23,239 nt of DNA from Candidatus Uhrbacteria bacterium (GTDB taxonomy: Bacteria > Patescibacteriota > Patescibacteriia > JACQRZ01): assembly GCA_016209345.1 (NCBI GenBank), contig JACQWH010000066.1, forward strand, positions 1 to 23,239, written 5' to 3'. The translations under genes and the position numbers were made by a program. How positions within the stretch are numbered: position 1 is the stretch's first letter; every line of letters starts with the position of its first letter. Shown one piece after another: positions 11,965-20,370 of the stretch. The notes beneath the pieces were generated by a model. It was not told the DNA's origin and searched no databases. It saw only the letters and a list, made by a program, of their open reading frames with translations.

Positions 11965-14900
11965 TTACCAATACGTCTTTCGCGAACCTCTCTCGAGCAT
12001 GTCGAGACGTTTTTGAATATCACTGTTTGAGTCCTTTATCTTCTTTACCTCATCTACAAGCGTGCCGACGTTATTCTCTCCGACATTGACGAACACGAGC
12101 ACCTTTCCTTGCGCGATACCATTGAATGAATCCAAGGCAATACCAATGGTGGGGCCGGGTTCGGTGGCTTTCATGGCTACGCCCGGAACGCTTGATGATG
12201 TGAGATAGTCGCCGGGCTGTATCGCGCCGTTTTCGTTGTTCACCTTTACAAGCACGCGGCCGGCGAGCGTGACGGGCGGCTTGGTTCCTTTGATAAATCT
12301 ATCAGGGTCGGGAGCCAGTTTTAGCTCACTGCCCTCAAACAGCACTGCCGGGGCAGAAGACACGACCCCCATGAGGCCTTGCTGATATTCCTTGGTTGAT
12401 CGTTTTACTTTTTTCCCTTCACCGCTCACTGCCAACACGTCTCCTTCTTCTACCTCTTCGGTAGCGTCAAAGAGTTCGGCGACGTCCATGCCGAAGGAGG
12501 AGTCGTTCATTGCGAGTTTCTTTTTATCATCGACAAATGCTACGTTGACAGAACCGTCTACGTCGAGTTCGAATTGGGGCGCTTTGGCTCCTCCCCTAAA
12601 CTTTTTCCCAATCCCAACATTGCCACCATCTTCCTGTAAAATGAGGTTGCCATTTCCACCGTATGTACTGAGTGATCCATAGCTCAAATTTCCTTCATAA
12701 CAATAGGCCGCAGGACCCTTATTGCTCCCGCATACCCATTTGAGAAAAACATTATGGGTATCATCTTGTCCGACGCTATAATGCATGAATGTCCACGGAT
12801 TCGATCTCATGGAAATACCAGGGAGATTACCTGATCCATTAACACCTCCTGCAGGGCCAACCGTAAGATAGGTATTCGGATTTGTATTCAAAATCCCAAC
12901 ATAGCCATTACTGGCCTTCATTGTAATACCAACACTTTCTACCGAATCACGAACAGGATTGATTCTAAAAATATCATCTCTGCCATTATAATACTCGCGA
13001 ATTCCCCATTTTAAGCGAGGATCGGCCTGATTACCATACCCCTGCTCAGCAAACTCTATTCCAGAACTATAGCCGTTATTCGAATCTACATGAATAAATG
13101 TATCGGCGCTGCCACCATACACTTCGAATTTTCTTCCTGGAAGATTCGTCCCGATACCGACATTGCCGTTGGTTAATATAGCCAATCTTTGATGTCCAGC
13201 ACCTGCCGTGTCATCGTTAATATAAAAAGACCCATTACTATCAATTTCCAATCCATAGCTCCTTGCGCCACTGTTCGTTCTCGTAATACGAAACTCGGGC
13301 GCCGAATTTGACAGCTCAATTCCAGATGGTGAGTGGATGCTCGAACCGGCGAATGTTGGATTCGACGTCCCAATCCCGACCTTGTCGTTGTAGTATATGC
13401 CGTTTGGAATACTCGTCCACTGCGATGGCGTGCCGCTCCCCATGCCACCACCAGGACCGACATTCTGACCGCGAACCCTTAAGGCACCCCATACATCAAC
13501 GCTTCCGTCAGGATTTATGGACATCGGCTTGTTCCATCCTCCATTTGAGGATCTGAGCCAGAAAACGATTGGCATTCCCCACCAATAATTTCTGATTGCG
13601 TTTTCATTTGGGCTATCCCCCCATCCACCGACTTCCACCGTTCCGCGAAAACTTGCATGTCCGCTTCCCCACAACGCTACTGCTCTATTATCACTTTCAA
13701 TGTAGAACGTATTTCCAAGAGGCTTTGTTATAGTAGTGCCGAGAAATAGATTGCCGTATATATCAAATGCAATCGGGGTCTTCTGCCAGCTCCAATCATT
13801 AGCCTGATTTTTATTTCTCACGCTAAACTGGAGCTGGTCATTCCACACATACATACCCCATCGAGACGTATCATTTCCGCTTGCATCGTTAAAAAATATC
13901 GGTCCGTTTACATGAAGTTTTGCTTTCGGATCCGTCGTCCCGATGCCGACTCTACCGTCGGCAGCAATAACTGCTCGTTGAGACCAGGAATTTAATACAC
14001 CATCTGGATTTGTCCAAAATGTCATAGAACCATCGTTCTGGACATCAATAGCGGCGCGTGGCAACCCGCCGACCGCCCACCATAATCCCGACCAGTTGGT
14101 ACCATCGAGTGCCAGCACCCTTCCATCAGTAGAGTTTTTAATGCGCGCTTTATGTACCACGCCCGCAATGTCTGTCGCGGTGGTCCCGATGCCGACGCTG
14201 CCGGCGATGATAGCTCCGCCTGAAGTATTGGGTTCCTGCCCGCCATATCCGACGGTTAATCCTCCGCCGCTTCCCAATAGTCCGGTTCCAGTCCAAACAT
14301 TTTTTTCATTATACGTTCTAATCCACGAGGTATCTGACATATACCAGCCGCCCCCATAGGTCTGGCTATACCAACCGGTATTCCCGTTACTTCTAAACCA
14401 GTTGTCTGTATATATTGTACTAGCGTCTATTGAGCCCGTCACACCAAGATTCCCGTTCACCTGGAGATAGTCCCATAGCTTAACTATCCGCCCGCTTGAA
14501 GTCGCCCTACCCAATATCATAAGCGCGCCATAATCCTGTGCATTTTCGATTGCCGCAAAACCACTTGTATTACCAATACCCGTGTGATTGTGATCTGTTT
14601 TAGTGAAATACAGATCAGAGTTTCCTGCATTAATTTGACCGGAAAAAGTTCCCGTAGTTGCCGCAACAGATCCTCCGCTCAAGTTATATGCTGTGGTGGT
14701 TTCTGGCACATCGACCATATTTTCATAGCCAGACAAATCAGAGATTCTGCTTATTGTCCATCCGTTTCCATAAGCATCATTCCAACCATGGCCCGCCAGA
14801 ACTTCAGTTACGGCCACTTTTGGATATGGCCAAACCGAATTTGTCTCACCTATAATCACCGCAACGTTTCCGGTACTTTTATTTCTGGCATACCGAACCC

Positions 14901-17037
14901 TATATTTATAATTCGAGTTATTCGTTTGTGCGCCTCTTAGACCGCTATTATTCTGAGGTGTCCAATATCCTCCGGTATTAATTTCAACAATAGCTTTGCC
15001 CCCTTCTCTATAGGAGCCATATAAATTAATCTTCAAATTAATCATCGTACTACTGTCTTGAGGGACGGTGGTCTGGATGACGATAACGCCCGTCTGGGAT
15101 TCTCCGCCTTCAGAAAAAACAGCTACGTTATTCAATCTTCTTGCGGAAGGTGTTCCCGAATACTGGACTCCTCCTATACCCAAATTATTCGCTATGGACA
15201 ATGTCCCATCCGGCGAAAGCACCATCTTGTTATTGGCGTGCCAGTCACTATATGAATATGTTGCAGGAGCGCCGCCTGTTTGTTGTGCCCATACAAATGT
15301 GCCGTTTTCGTTTGAAAATGTTGATCGATTATCTGTCGGGTCACTCACGACATATTTCTTCTGGCCTTGATCCCAGTTAATGCCATACCCAAGCATAAAC
15401 CTCTGCCATTGATTCTCCTGAGATAATCTTGATGTCAAGTAACTACTACCAAAGCGAAGGGTGTCTGCAATTGCCAACGTACCCGCGGCTAGCGTTCCGG
15501 AAATACCGACATTACCATTTATTGCAAGGTTGTATCCATTTTCAAAGTTCCAATCTACTCTTTTGTTCGTCTTGCTCCCCCAGCCGAGATAGAATGCCCG
15601 AGCACCATTTTCCTCCCGCATCTGTAAATAGGGTAAATGATCGTCGCCTTTGAGGCCTTTCATGGTAATCGCATGACCGCCAATATAATATTCCGTGCTT
15701 CCCTGGGCATCTATTCGTCCTACTTGAAGCCCTGTCCCAATACCAAGCATGCCGGAGGAATTGATACGCATCAATTCACTCCAAGACCCTCCGTTAGGAA
15801 TACGCCAGAAGGCAAAACTATCATCGTCTTGCGTGCCAAATCCCCATTCAGAAGCATGATTCGTACTTTTTGAACGATAATAGGGAACATTACCCGGGGC
15901 GGTTAAGGATCTTATTGTGCCGACGACATCTAATGTGGCCCCTGGCGTCGTCGTTCCAATGCCGACGTTGCCATCATTTCTTATAACCATACGATCAACG
16001 AGGGCGTTTCCTAATGACCCGGGAATTTTGGTTGCAAAATGAATATCAGCCGACCAGTTATTATCGATTACCGCTATACTTGCCTGCGCTGGATTAGACC
16101 ACTGTGATTCGTTATGATAGGGTCTAAAATCAATGCCTGGACTGCCGCCGCCGGGTGCTGCTAACGTTAATTTCGGACCAACATTTGAGAAATTATAAAG
16201 AGTTAAAGGCGATACTGGACTCGTCGTCCCGATGCCGACGCTTCCTCCATTTAGGATGGTCATGTACGGTGCTCCGTTCTTTTGAAAGGTCAACGAGCCC
16301 GGAGTACCTGGAGTGCCGTCGCTGTCAGTAAAATCAATAATTGCTCCACCGGCTAATGCACCTCCATTCCCAGACCCGCGAAGGGAAAGTTTTGCTGACC
16401 GATCGTTTACACCATCAACCGCTTCTACGCGGAGCTCTGTACTTGTAGTATTGTAAAGATGAAGCATGCTTTTCGGACTCGGCGTTCCAATCCCAACCCG
16501 CCCGTCCTGGTCAATGGTCATCGCTTGATTGGTAATACCGATATCGCTATTGCTCGATGTGCCAAAATACATCTTTGATCCCGTGTTCGTCATCTGCCCC
16601 CAGATACCCATCTTTGGTTTTGGTGCGGCCTGAATCCCCGCCGACCATACAAGACCGGGGAAATACTGATTGGCGCGGTACGTCGGCGAGTTGATGACAA
16701 TGGCGTTATTGCCAATAGTCCGCTGAATGTCGGAAAGATCTTCAACCGCCCTATTGCCAATTTCAAGAACACCGCGATAACTCTCGGAGGACCCGCCGAT
16801 CTTGACGATACCATTAAACTTCGATGCGTCAGCGGCAGGATTAACTCCGCTTTGTTTGAGTACCTCAAGCAGGTGCGATACTCCTACATCCCCGGCGGGA
16901 CCCTCTTGCCCCGGATTCACATTCTGCGCAAATGCGCTTTGGGGAAAAAACGCAAGGCAAAGAAAAAAAACAGCGCCCGCGAACGCAAAAAAAGAAGGAC
17001 GCGACCCGCTTTCCTTAAAACGAAAATAATGCGACAT
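11965..17037 (-). CDS. Giant secreted repeat protein (GxVGIGTTxP fibre/adhesin)
   Basis: The product has 1690 residues. A signal peptide runs to about residue 38 (AFFPQSAFAQ). At least eight copies of a motif GxVGIGTxxP followed by a short beta strand (LxVxG) are scattered along the chain, for example GNVGIGTTTPGATLDVVG and GRVGIGTTDPKAKLHVNG, with longer W- and Y-rich beta segments between them. The C-terminal 200 residues form a separate domain (AELFDATEEVEEGDVLAV, GDYLTSSSVPGVAMKA). A short coiled coil (VDEVKKIKDSNSDIQKRLDML) and the end KTYW follow. VGIGT repeats occur in tail-fibre-like and surface proteins of many bacteria, where they form trimeric beta structures. A surface adhesin or fibre is therefore the best reading. 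No peptidase S74 chaperone domain is evident. Confidence 0.82.
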   Translation of the reverse strand: MSHYFRFKESGSRPSFFAFAGAVFFLCLAFFPQSAFAQNVNPGQEGPAGDVGVSHLLEVLKQSGVNPAADASKFNGIVKIGGSSESYRGVLEIGNRAVEDLSDIQRTIGNNAIVINSPTYRANQYFPGLVWSAGIQAAPKPKMGIWGQMTNTGSKMYFGTSSNSDIGITNQAMTIDQDGRVGIGTPSPKSMLHLYNTTSTELRVEAVDGVNDRSAKLSLRGSGNGGALAGGAIIDFTDSDGTPGTPGSLTFQKNGAPYMTILNGGSVGIGTTSPVSPLTLYNFSNVGPKLTLAAPGGGSPGIDFRPYHNESQWSNPAQASIAVIDNNWSADIHFATKIPGSLGNALVDRMVIRNDGNVGIGTTTPGATLDVVGTIRSLTAPGNVPYYRSKSTNHASEWGFGTQDDDSFAFWRIPNGGSWSELMRINSSGMLGIGTGLQVGRIDAQGSTEYYIGGHAITMKGLKGDDHLPYLQMREENGARAFYLGWGSKTNKRVDWNFENGYNLAINGNVGISGTLAAGTLAIADTLRFGSSYLTSRLSQENQWQRFMLGYGINWDQGQKKYVVSDPTDNRSTFSNENGTFVWAQQTGGAPATYSYSDWHANNKMVLSPDGTLSIANNLGIGGVQYSGTPSARRLNNVAVFSEGGESQTGVIVIQTTVPQDSSTMINLKINLYGSYREGGKAIVEINTGGYWTPQNNSGLRGAQTNNSNYKYRVRYARNKSTGNVAVIIGETNSVWPYPKVAVTEVLAGHGWNDAYGNGWTISRISDLSGYENMVDVPETTTAYNLSGGSVAATTGTFSGQINAGNSDLYFTKTDHNHTGIGNTSGFAAIENAQDYGALMILGRATSSGRIVKLWDYLQVNGNLGVTGSIDASTIYTDNWFRSNGNTGWYSQTYGGGWYMSDTSWIRTYNEKNVWTGTGLLGSGGGLTVGYGGQEPNTSGGAIIAGSVGIGTTATDIAGVVHKARIKNSTDGRVLALDGTNWSGLWWAVGGLPRAAIDVQNDGSMTFWTNPDGVLNSWSQRAVIAADGRVGIGTTDPKAKLHVNGPIFFNDASGNDTSRWGMYVWNDQLQFSVRNKNQANDWSWQKTPIAFDIYGNLFLGTTITKPLGNTFYIESDNRAVALWGSGHASFRGTVEVGGWGDSPNENAIRNYWWGMPIVFWLRSSNGGWNKPMSINPDGSVDVWGALRVRGQNVGPGGGMGSGTPSQWTSIPNGIYYNDKVGIGTSNPTFAGSSIHSPSGIELSNSAPEFRITRTNSGARSYGLEIDSNGSFYINDDTAGAGHQRLAILTNGNVGIGTNLPGRKFEVYGGSADTFIHVDSNNGYSSGIEFAEQGYGNQADPRLKWGIREYYNGRDDIFRINPVRDSVESVGITMKASNGYVGILNTNPNTYLTVGPAGGVNGSGNLPGISMRSNPWTFMHYSVGQDDTHNVFLKWVCGSNKGPAAYCYEGNLSYGSLSTYGGNGNLILQEDGGNVGIGKKFRGGAKAPQFELDVDGSVNVAFVDDKKKLAMNDSSFGMDVAELFDATEEVEEGDVLAVSGEGKKVKRSTKEYQQGLMGVVSSAPAVLFEGSELKLAPDPDRFIKGTKPPVTLAGRVLVKVNNENGAIQPGDYLTSSSVPGVAMKATEPGPTIGIALDSFNGIAQGKVLVFVNVGENNVGTLVDEVKKIKDSNSDIQKRLDMLERGSRKTYW

Positions 17038-17072
17038 AGGGGATTATGTCAAAAATGATGCTTACTGGCATA

Positions 17073-17082
17073 AGTATAGCAC
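17073..17082 (-). promoter_or_regulatory. Extended -10 promoter of the fibre gene
   Basis: On the minus strand GTGCTATACT, an extended -10 box, gives a leader of about 29 bases. A perfect TTGACA (17091-17096) lies only 12 bases upstream, too close for a normal -35, so the extended -10 probably carries the promoter. The same ten bases occur before gpmI and the PilT-like gene. Confidence 0.5.
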
Positions 17083-17115
17083 AAAAATACTGTCAAAGGG
17101 AGTGTATAAGTGGTG

Positions 17116-17144
17116 AAAAGAAAAAGCAGCCCTGCGGAGCTGCT
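17116..17144 (-). terminator. Intrinsic terminator of tRNA-Leu
   Basis: On the minus strand AGCAGC, an 8-base loop, GCTGCT, then TTTTCTTTT. It begins about 13 bases past the tRNA 3' end and separates the tRNA from the fibre gene. Confidence 0.75.
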
Positions 17145-17156
17145 CGCGAACACATT

Positions 17157-17238
17157 TGCCGCGGGAGAGACTCGAACTCTCACGCCTTGCGGCACACGAT
17201 TTTGAGTCGTGCGCGTCTACCGGTTCCGCCACCGCGGC
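17157..17238 (-). tRNA. tRNA-Leu(CAA)
   Basis: The minus strand folds as a type II tRNA of 82 bases. The acceptor GCCGCGG pairs with CCGCGGC, the D arm is GCG/CGC, the anticodon arm is CACGA-CTCAAAA-TCGTG (anticodon CAA), the variable arm is long (GCC/GGC), the T arm is GAGAG-TTCGAGT-CTCTC and the discriminator is A. CCA is not encoded. Confidence 0.93.
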
Positions 17239-17250
17239 ATATATCGTACA

Positions 17251-17278
17251 AGTGTATCAGACATACACTACTGGTCAA
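17251..17278 (-). promoter_or_regulatory. Promoter of tRNA-Leu
   Basis: On the minus strand TTGACC, a 16-base spacer, TACACT; transcription would start 7-8 bases downstream, just before the tRNA. Its -35 box shares bases with the -35 of the divergent gpmI promoter. Confidence 0.65.
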
Positions 17279-17299
17279 TACAGCACACCGTGCTATACT
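17272..17299 (+). promoter_or_regulatory. Promoter of gpmI, overlapping the tRNA-Leu promoter
   Basis: TGGTCA, a 16-base spacer ending TGC, then TATACT (extended -10). Transcription would begin near 17306, giving a leader of only about 19 bases before the ATG at 17325. This fixes the start codon. Confidence 0.6.
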
Positions 17300-17324
17300 A
17301 CCCTTATCATACCTCTACATTATT

Positions 17325-18911
17325 ATGGCACGACGACCGCTTGTTCTCATTGTCATGGATGGATACGGTGTAAGCCCCATCCAAGACAAAAATCCCGTCA
17401 CGCTGGCAAAAAAACCCGTGCTCGATGACCTCATCGCGCATTATCCCAATGGCGTCCTTGATGCATCGGGCGTTTCCGTGGGGCTTCCCTGGGGGGAAGT
17501 GGGCAACTCAGAGGTGGGCCATCTCAACCTCGGCGCCGGCTTTGTCTTGTATCAAAATCTTCCGCGCATCAACATATCCATTGACAACGGCGCATTTTTC
17601 AAAAACGACGCGTTGCTCAAGGCATGCGAACATGTCAGAAAAAACAAATCGAAGATGCATCTTTTGGGCATTGCCAGCAAGGGCGGCGTGCACGGCCACA
17701 TTGAACATCTCAAAGCGCTGCTGAAACTTGCAAAGGAGGAAAAAATAAAAGACGTGTTCGTACATGCCATTACCGACGGACGCGATAGCGCGCCCCAAGC
17801 CGCCGAAAAAGAACTCAAAGATCTGCAGGCGACGATGAAGAAACTCAAAACAGGAGTTCTTGCTTCGCTCTGCGGACGTTTTTATGCCATGGACAGAAAC
17901 AATACCTGGGATCGCACGAAAAAAAGCTACGACCTCCTCTGCATGGGCGCGGGCGAGAAAAACCGCGATCCGTATGACGCGCTCAAAAAGGCGTACAAGG
18001 CAAATATTGACGATGAAATGCTCGAACCGGTTGTTCTGACCGATCGCAAGGAACAGCCCCTTGCACTGATTGGTGATAATGACGCCGTCATTTTTTTCAA
18101 CTTCCGTCCCGACCGCGCGCGGCAGATTGCAAAGAGTTTCGTCGAAAAGGACTTTAAAAATTTTGAACGGGCAGCTGTGCCGAAAAATCTGCATTTCGCC
18201 ACGATGACGGAATACGAAGCGGGCATGCCAGTAAGCGGGGTTGCGTTCCAGCCCGAGAACATCAAACATCCCTTCGGCTGGCTGGTGGCGCAAGCCGGCC
18301 TGAAGCAGCTCCGCATTGCCGAGACGGAAAAATATGCCCACGTCACCTATTTTTTCAACGGAGGATCTGAAGATATTTACAGGGGCGAGGACAGGATTCT
18401 GGTGCCTTCGCCAAAAGTGAAGACATACGACATGAAACCGGAAATGAGCGCGGCGGAAGTTGCAGACAAGCTCGTTGAGCAGATTAAAAAAAAGAAATAC
18501 GATTTCTGTCTGGTGAATTTTGCCAATCCCGACATGGTAGGGCATACCGGCAACATGAACGCAACGATTGCGGCCATAGAAACAACCGACACATGCATCG
18601 GGAAAATCGTTGAAGCAAACAGAAAGGCCGGAGGCGTGACGGCAATCACGGCAGACCATGGCAATGCCGAGGGCGTGGTTGACTACGTGACGAAAAAAAC
18701 CGACAAAGAGCATTCGACAACCGTTGTTCCGTTTATCGTTGTCGACGAAGAACAGCGCAAAGACCGAACGAGCGATGAGCTTTCGCTGCTCAAGGTTCAG
18801 TTCAACCCTATCGGCATTCTTGCCGACGTTGCACCAACGCTCCTGGAAGTCATCGACTTGAAGCCGGCAGAGGAAATGACCGGCCGAAGCTTACTACACG
18901 ATTTGATATAG
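17325..18911 (+). CDS. gpmI: 2,3-bisphosphoglycerate-independent phosphoglycerate mutase
   Basis: Converts 3-phosphoglycerate to 2-phosphoglycerate in glycolysis, in the cytoplasm, with Mn ions. The product has 528 residues, the normal length. It shows the metal-site start LIVMDGYGV, the catalytic serine in EVGNSEVGHLNLGAG, DGRDSAPQAA, RFYAMDRNNTWDRT, FFNFRPDRARQI, VNFANPDMVGHTGN and TADHGNAE. The frame is open back to 17046, but that part runs over tRNA-Leu and the promoter; the ATG at 17325 fits both the promoter and the family N-terminus. No Shine-Dalgarno site. It faces the M16 gene convergently with 15 bases between the stops and no terminator hairpin that I can see. Confidence 0.95.
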   Translation: MARRPLVLIVMDGYGVSPIQDKNPVTLAKKPVLDDLIAHYPNGVLDASGVSVGLPWGEVGNSEVGHLNLGAGFVLYQNLPRINISIDNGAFFKNDALLKACEHVRKNKSKMHLLGIASKGGVHGHIEHLKALLKLAKEEKIKDVFVHAITDGRDSAPQAAEKELKDLQATMKKLKTGVLASLCGRFYAMDRNNTWDRTKKSYDLLCMGAGEKNRDPYDALKKAYKANIDDEMLEPVVLTDRKEQPLALIGDNDAVIFFNFRPDRARQIAKSFVEKDFKNFERAAVPKNLHFATMTEYEAGMPVSGVAFQPENIKHPFGWLVAQAGLKQLRIAETEKYAHVTYFFNGGSEDIYRGEDRILVPSPKVKTYDMKPEMSAAEVADKLVEQIKKKKYDFCLVNFANPDMVGHTGNMNATIAAIETTDTCIGKIVEANRKAGGVTAITADHGNAEGVVDYVTKKTDKEHSTTVVPFIVVDEEQRKDRTSDELSLLKVQFNPIGILADVAPTLLEVIDLKPAEEMTGRSLLHDLI

Positions 18912-18926
18912 ATGTTGACATGAGGA

Positions 18927-20201
18927 TTAAATTTTCAGCAGCGAGCGGAAGTCCTTATCGTCCTTATACGGGCCGATGACGGCCATGTTGATGCGCTTGG
19001 TTTGAAACAGCGCGCGGGCGATATTTTGCACTTGTTCCTTTGTCACCGCTTTTATAGTGGCAAACTTTTCTTCCGGAGTATACAGCTTCTTTGTAAGCAC
19101 CTCCTGGGTGACGTACCAAGACACGACATTTTCCGAGTCCTCGAAGGAAATGGCCATCATGCCCTTGATATGATCTTTTGCTCGTTTGAGCTCCGCGGCC
19201 GTCACACCGCTTGTTTTGATGCGATATAATTCTTTCATAATCGCGGCGATTGCTTCTGAAATCCGCGCCTTATCAAGGCCTGCCTGGATGGAAAAAATCC
19301 CCGTGTCCAAAAATGACTGATGGCTTGAACGAATGGAATAGCACAACCCTCGGCGCTCGCGAATCGCGATAAAAAGCCGCGAGCTCATGCCCTGGCCAAG
19401 GATAAGCGAAAGCATCGACGCGGCGTAGCTTTTCGGGTCGGTATACGAATAGCCGTGAAAGCCGAGCGCAACCTGAATCTGTTCCGTATCCTTATAGTAT
19501 ACCGTCATGCGCGGTTTTGCCTGTGCCTTCCCGCGATATGGAGCGCACACGTTCGCTTTTGTCCCCCGTTCCCAGGAATCACCGAACGCGTGTTGAATTT
19601 TTGAAAGGCATTCTTTTTCATTGATATTCCCCGCAACGCCAACAACAAGATTTTTCCCGTGATAGTGGCTGTTTCTGAAATCCACCAGCGCCTTGCGGCT
19701 CATCGACAGAATAATCTTGTCATCCCCGCCGATATCCCAGCCCAGCGGCGACGGCTCGAACATGAGTTTTTCAAGAAGCGTATCGACATACATGATAGGA
19801 TTGTCCCGATACATGTGCATCTCTTCGCAAATCACTTTTTTCTCGCGGGCCACTTCCTGACTTTCAAATTTTGAGTTGTATAGCATGTCGGACACCAGGT
19901 CCAGCGCGAGATCAATCTTGTCCTTGCTTGTCTTTATCCAATATCCTGTCACCTCTTTTGACGTATAGGCATTGTACTGGGCGCCGACGCCGTCAAGCTC
20001 TTTTGAAATCGCCAGAGCCGTCGGGCGCTTCTTCGTGCCCTTGAACATCATGTGCTCAATAAAGTGAGAGATGCCATTGATGCGCGGCTGTTCATAGCGC
20101 GAGCCGACGCCAAAGAGTACCAGCACGGTGACGGTCTGCGTTTCGTGAAGCGGCGAAAGAATCACTCGGACATTATTTTTCAGGGTATACTTCTTATACA
20201 T
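18927..20201 (-). CDS. M16-family zinc metallopeptidase
   Basis: The product has 424 residues with the inverted zinc motif HFIEH (46-50) and the third ligand Glu127 in CEEMHMYRDNP, exactly 76 residues later as in the family. The C-terminal half shows the second, inactive M16 fold with SSRLFIAIRERRGLCYSI. Processing peptidases of this family cleave peptides and leader sequences; the substrate here is unknown. There is no signal peptide, so it acts in the cytoplasm unless exported otherwise. It lies downstream of glycyl-tRNA synthetase, separated by a 165-base gap holding an AT-rich repeat that runs up to the start codon. Confidence 0.93.
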   Translation of the reverse strand: MYKKYTLKNNVRVILSPLHETQTVTVLVLFGVGSRYEQPRINGISHFIEHMMFKGTKKRPTALAISKELDGVGAQYNAYTSKEVTGYWIKTSKDKIDLALDLVSDMLYNSKFESQEVAREKKVICEEMHMYRDNPIMYVDTLLEKLMFEPSPLGWDIGGDDKIILSMSRKALVDFRNSHYHGKNLVVGVAGNINEKECLSKIQHAFGDSWERGTKANVCAPYRGKAQAKPRMTVYYKDTEQIQVALGFHGYSYTDPKSYAASMLSLILGQGMSSRLFIAIRERRGLCYSIRSSHQSFLDTGIFSIQAGLDKARISEAIAAIMKELYRIKTSGVTAAELKRAKDHIKGMMAISFEDSENVVSWYVTQEVLTKKLYTPEEKFATIKAVTKEQVQNIARALFQTKRINMAVIGPYKDDKDFRSLLKI

Positions 20202-20211
20202 ACAATAAATT

Positions 20212-20350
20212 AACCTAATTACCTAATTGACCTAAAGAATGACCAATGACTCAAAATCCCAAAAGGGAAGATACGTTTTCGTGAGGCGTTTAGGCATTGT
20301 GACACTGGGATTTGATTAGAGTAATTAGGTTAATTAGAAATTAGGTAAAT
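20212..20350. repeat. AT-rich dispersed repeat, copy A
   Basis: Flanks of TAATTAGGTTAATTAG-type sequence (in both orientations, so partly palindromic) enclose a block with AAATCCCAAA, GGGA-GATACG, GGCATTG and ACTGGGATTT. The same order recurs at 23005-23135. It occupies most of the glyS-M16 gap and no gene is seen in it. Confidence 0.7.
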
Positions 20351-20351
20351 T

Positions 20352-20370
20352 GTAAAACCATCGGTTTTAC
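20352..20370 (-). terminator. Possible terminator hairpin at the glyS stop codon
   Basis: A perfect 8-base stem (GTAAAACC / GGTTTTAC, 3-base loop) includes the TAA stop of glyS. No U-run follows, so it may serve as a transcript-stabilising hairpin rather than a terminator. Confidence 0.35.

Noticed and set aside
17046..17324. N-terminal extension of the gpmI frame
   Set aside because: It runs over tRNA-Leu antisense and both promoters; the family N-terminus and the promoter place the start at 17325.
17508..18713. 401-codon minus-strand open frame opposite gpmI
   Set aside because: Shadow of gpmI; the translation is Cys-, His- and Phe-rich without any domain pattern, and gpmI is unmistakable.
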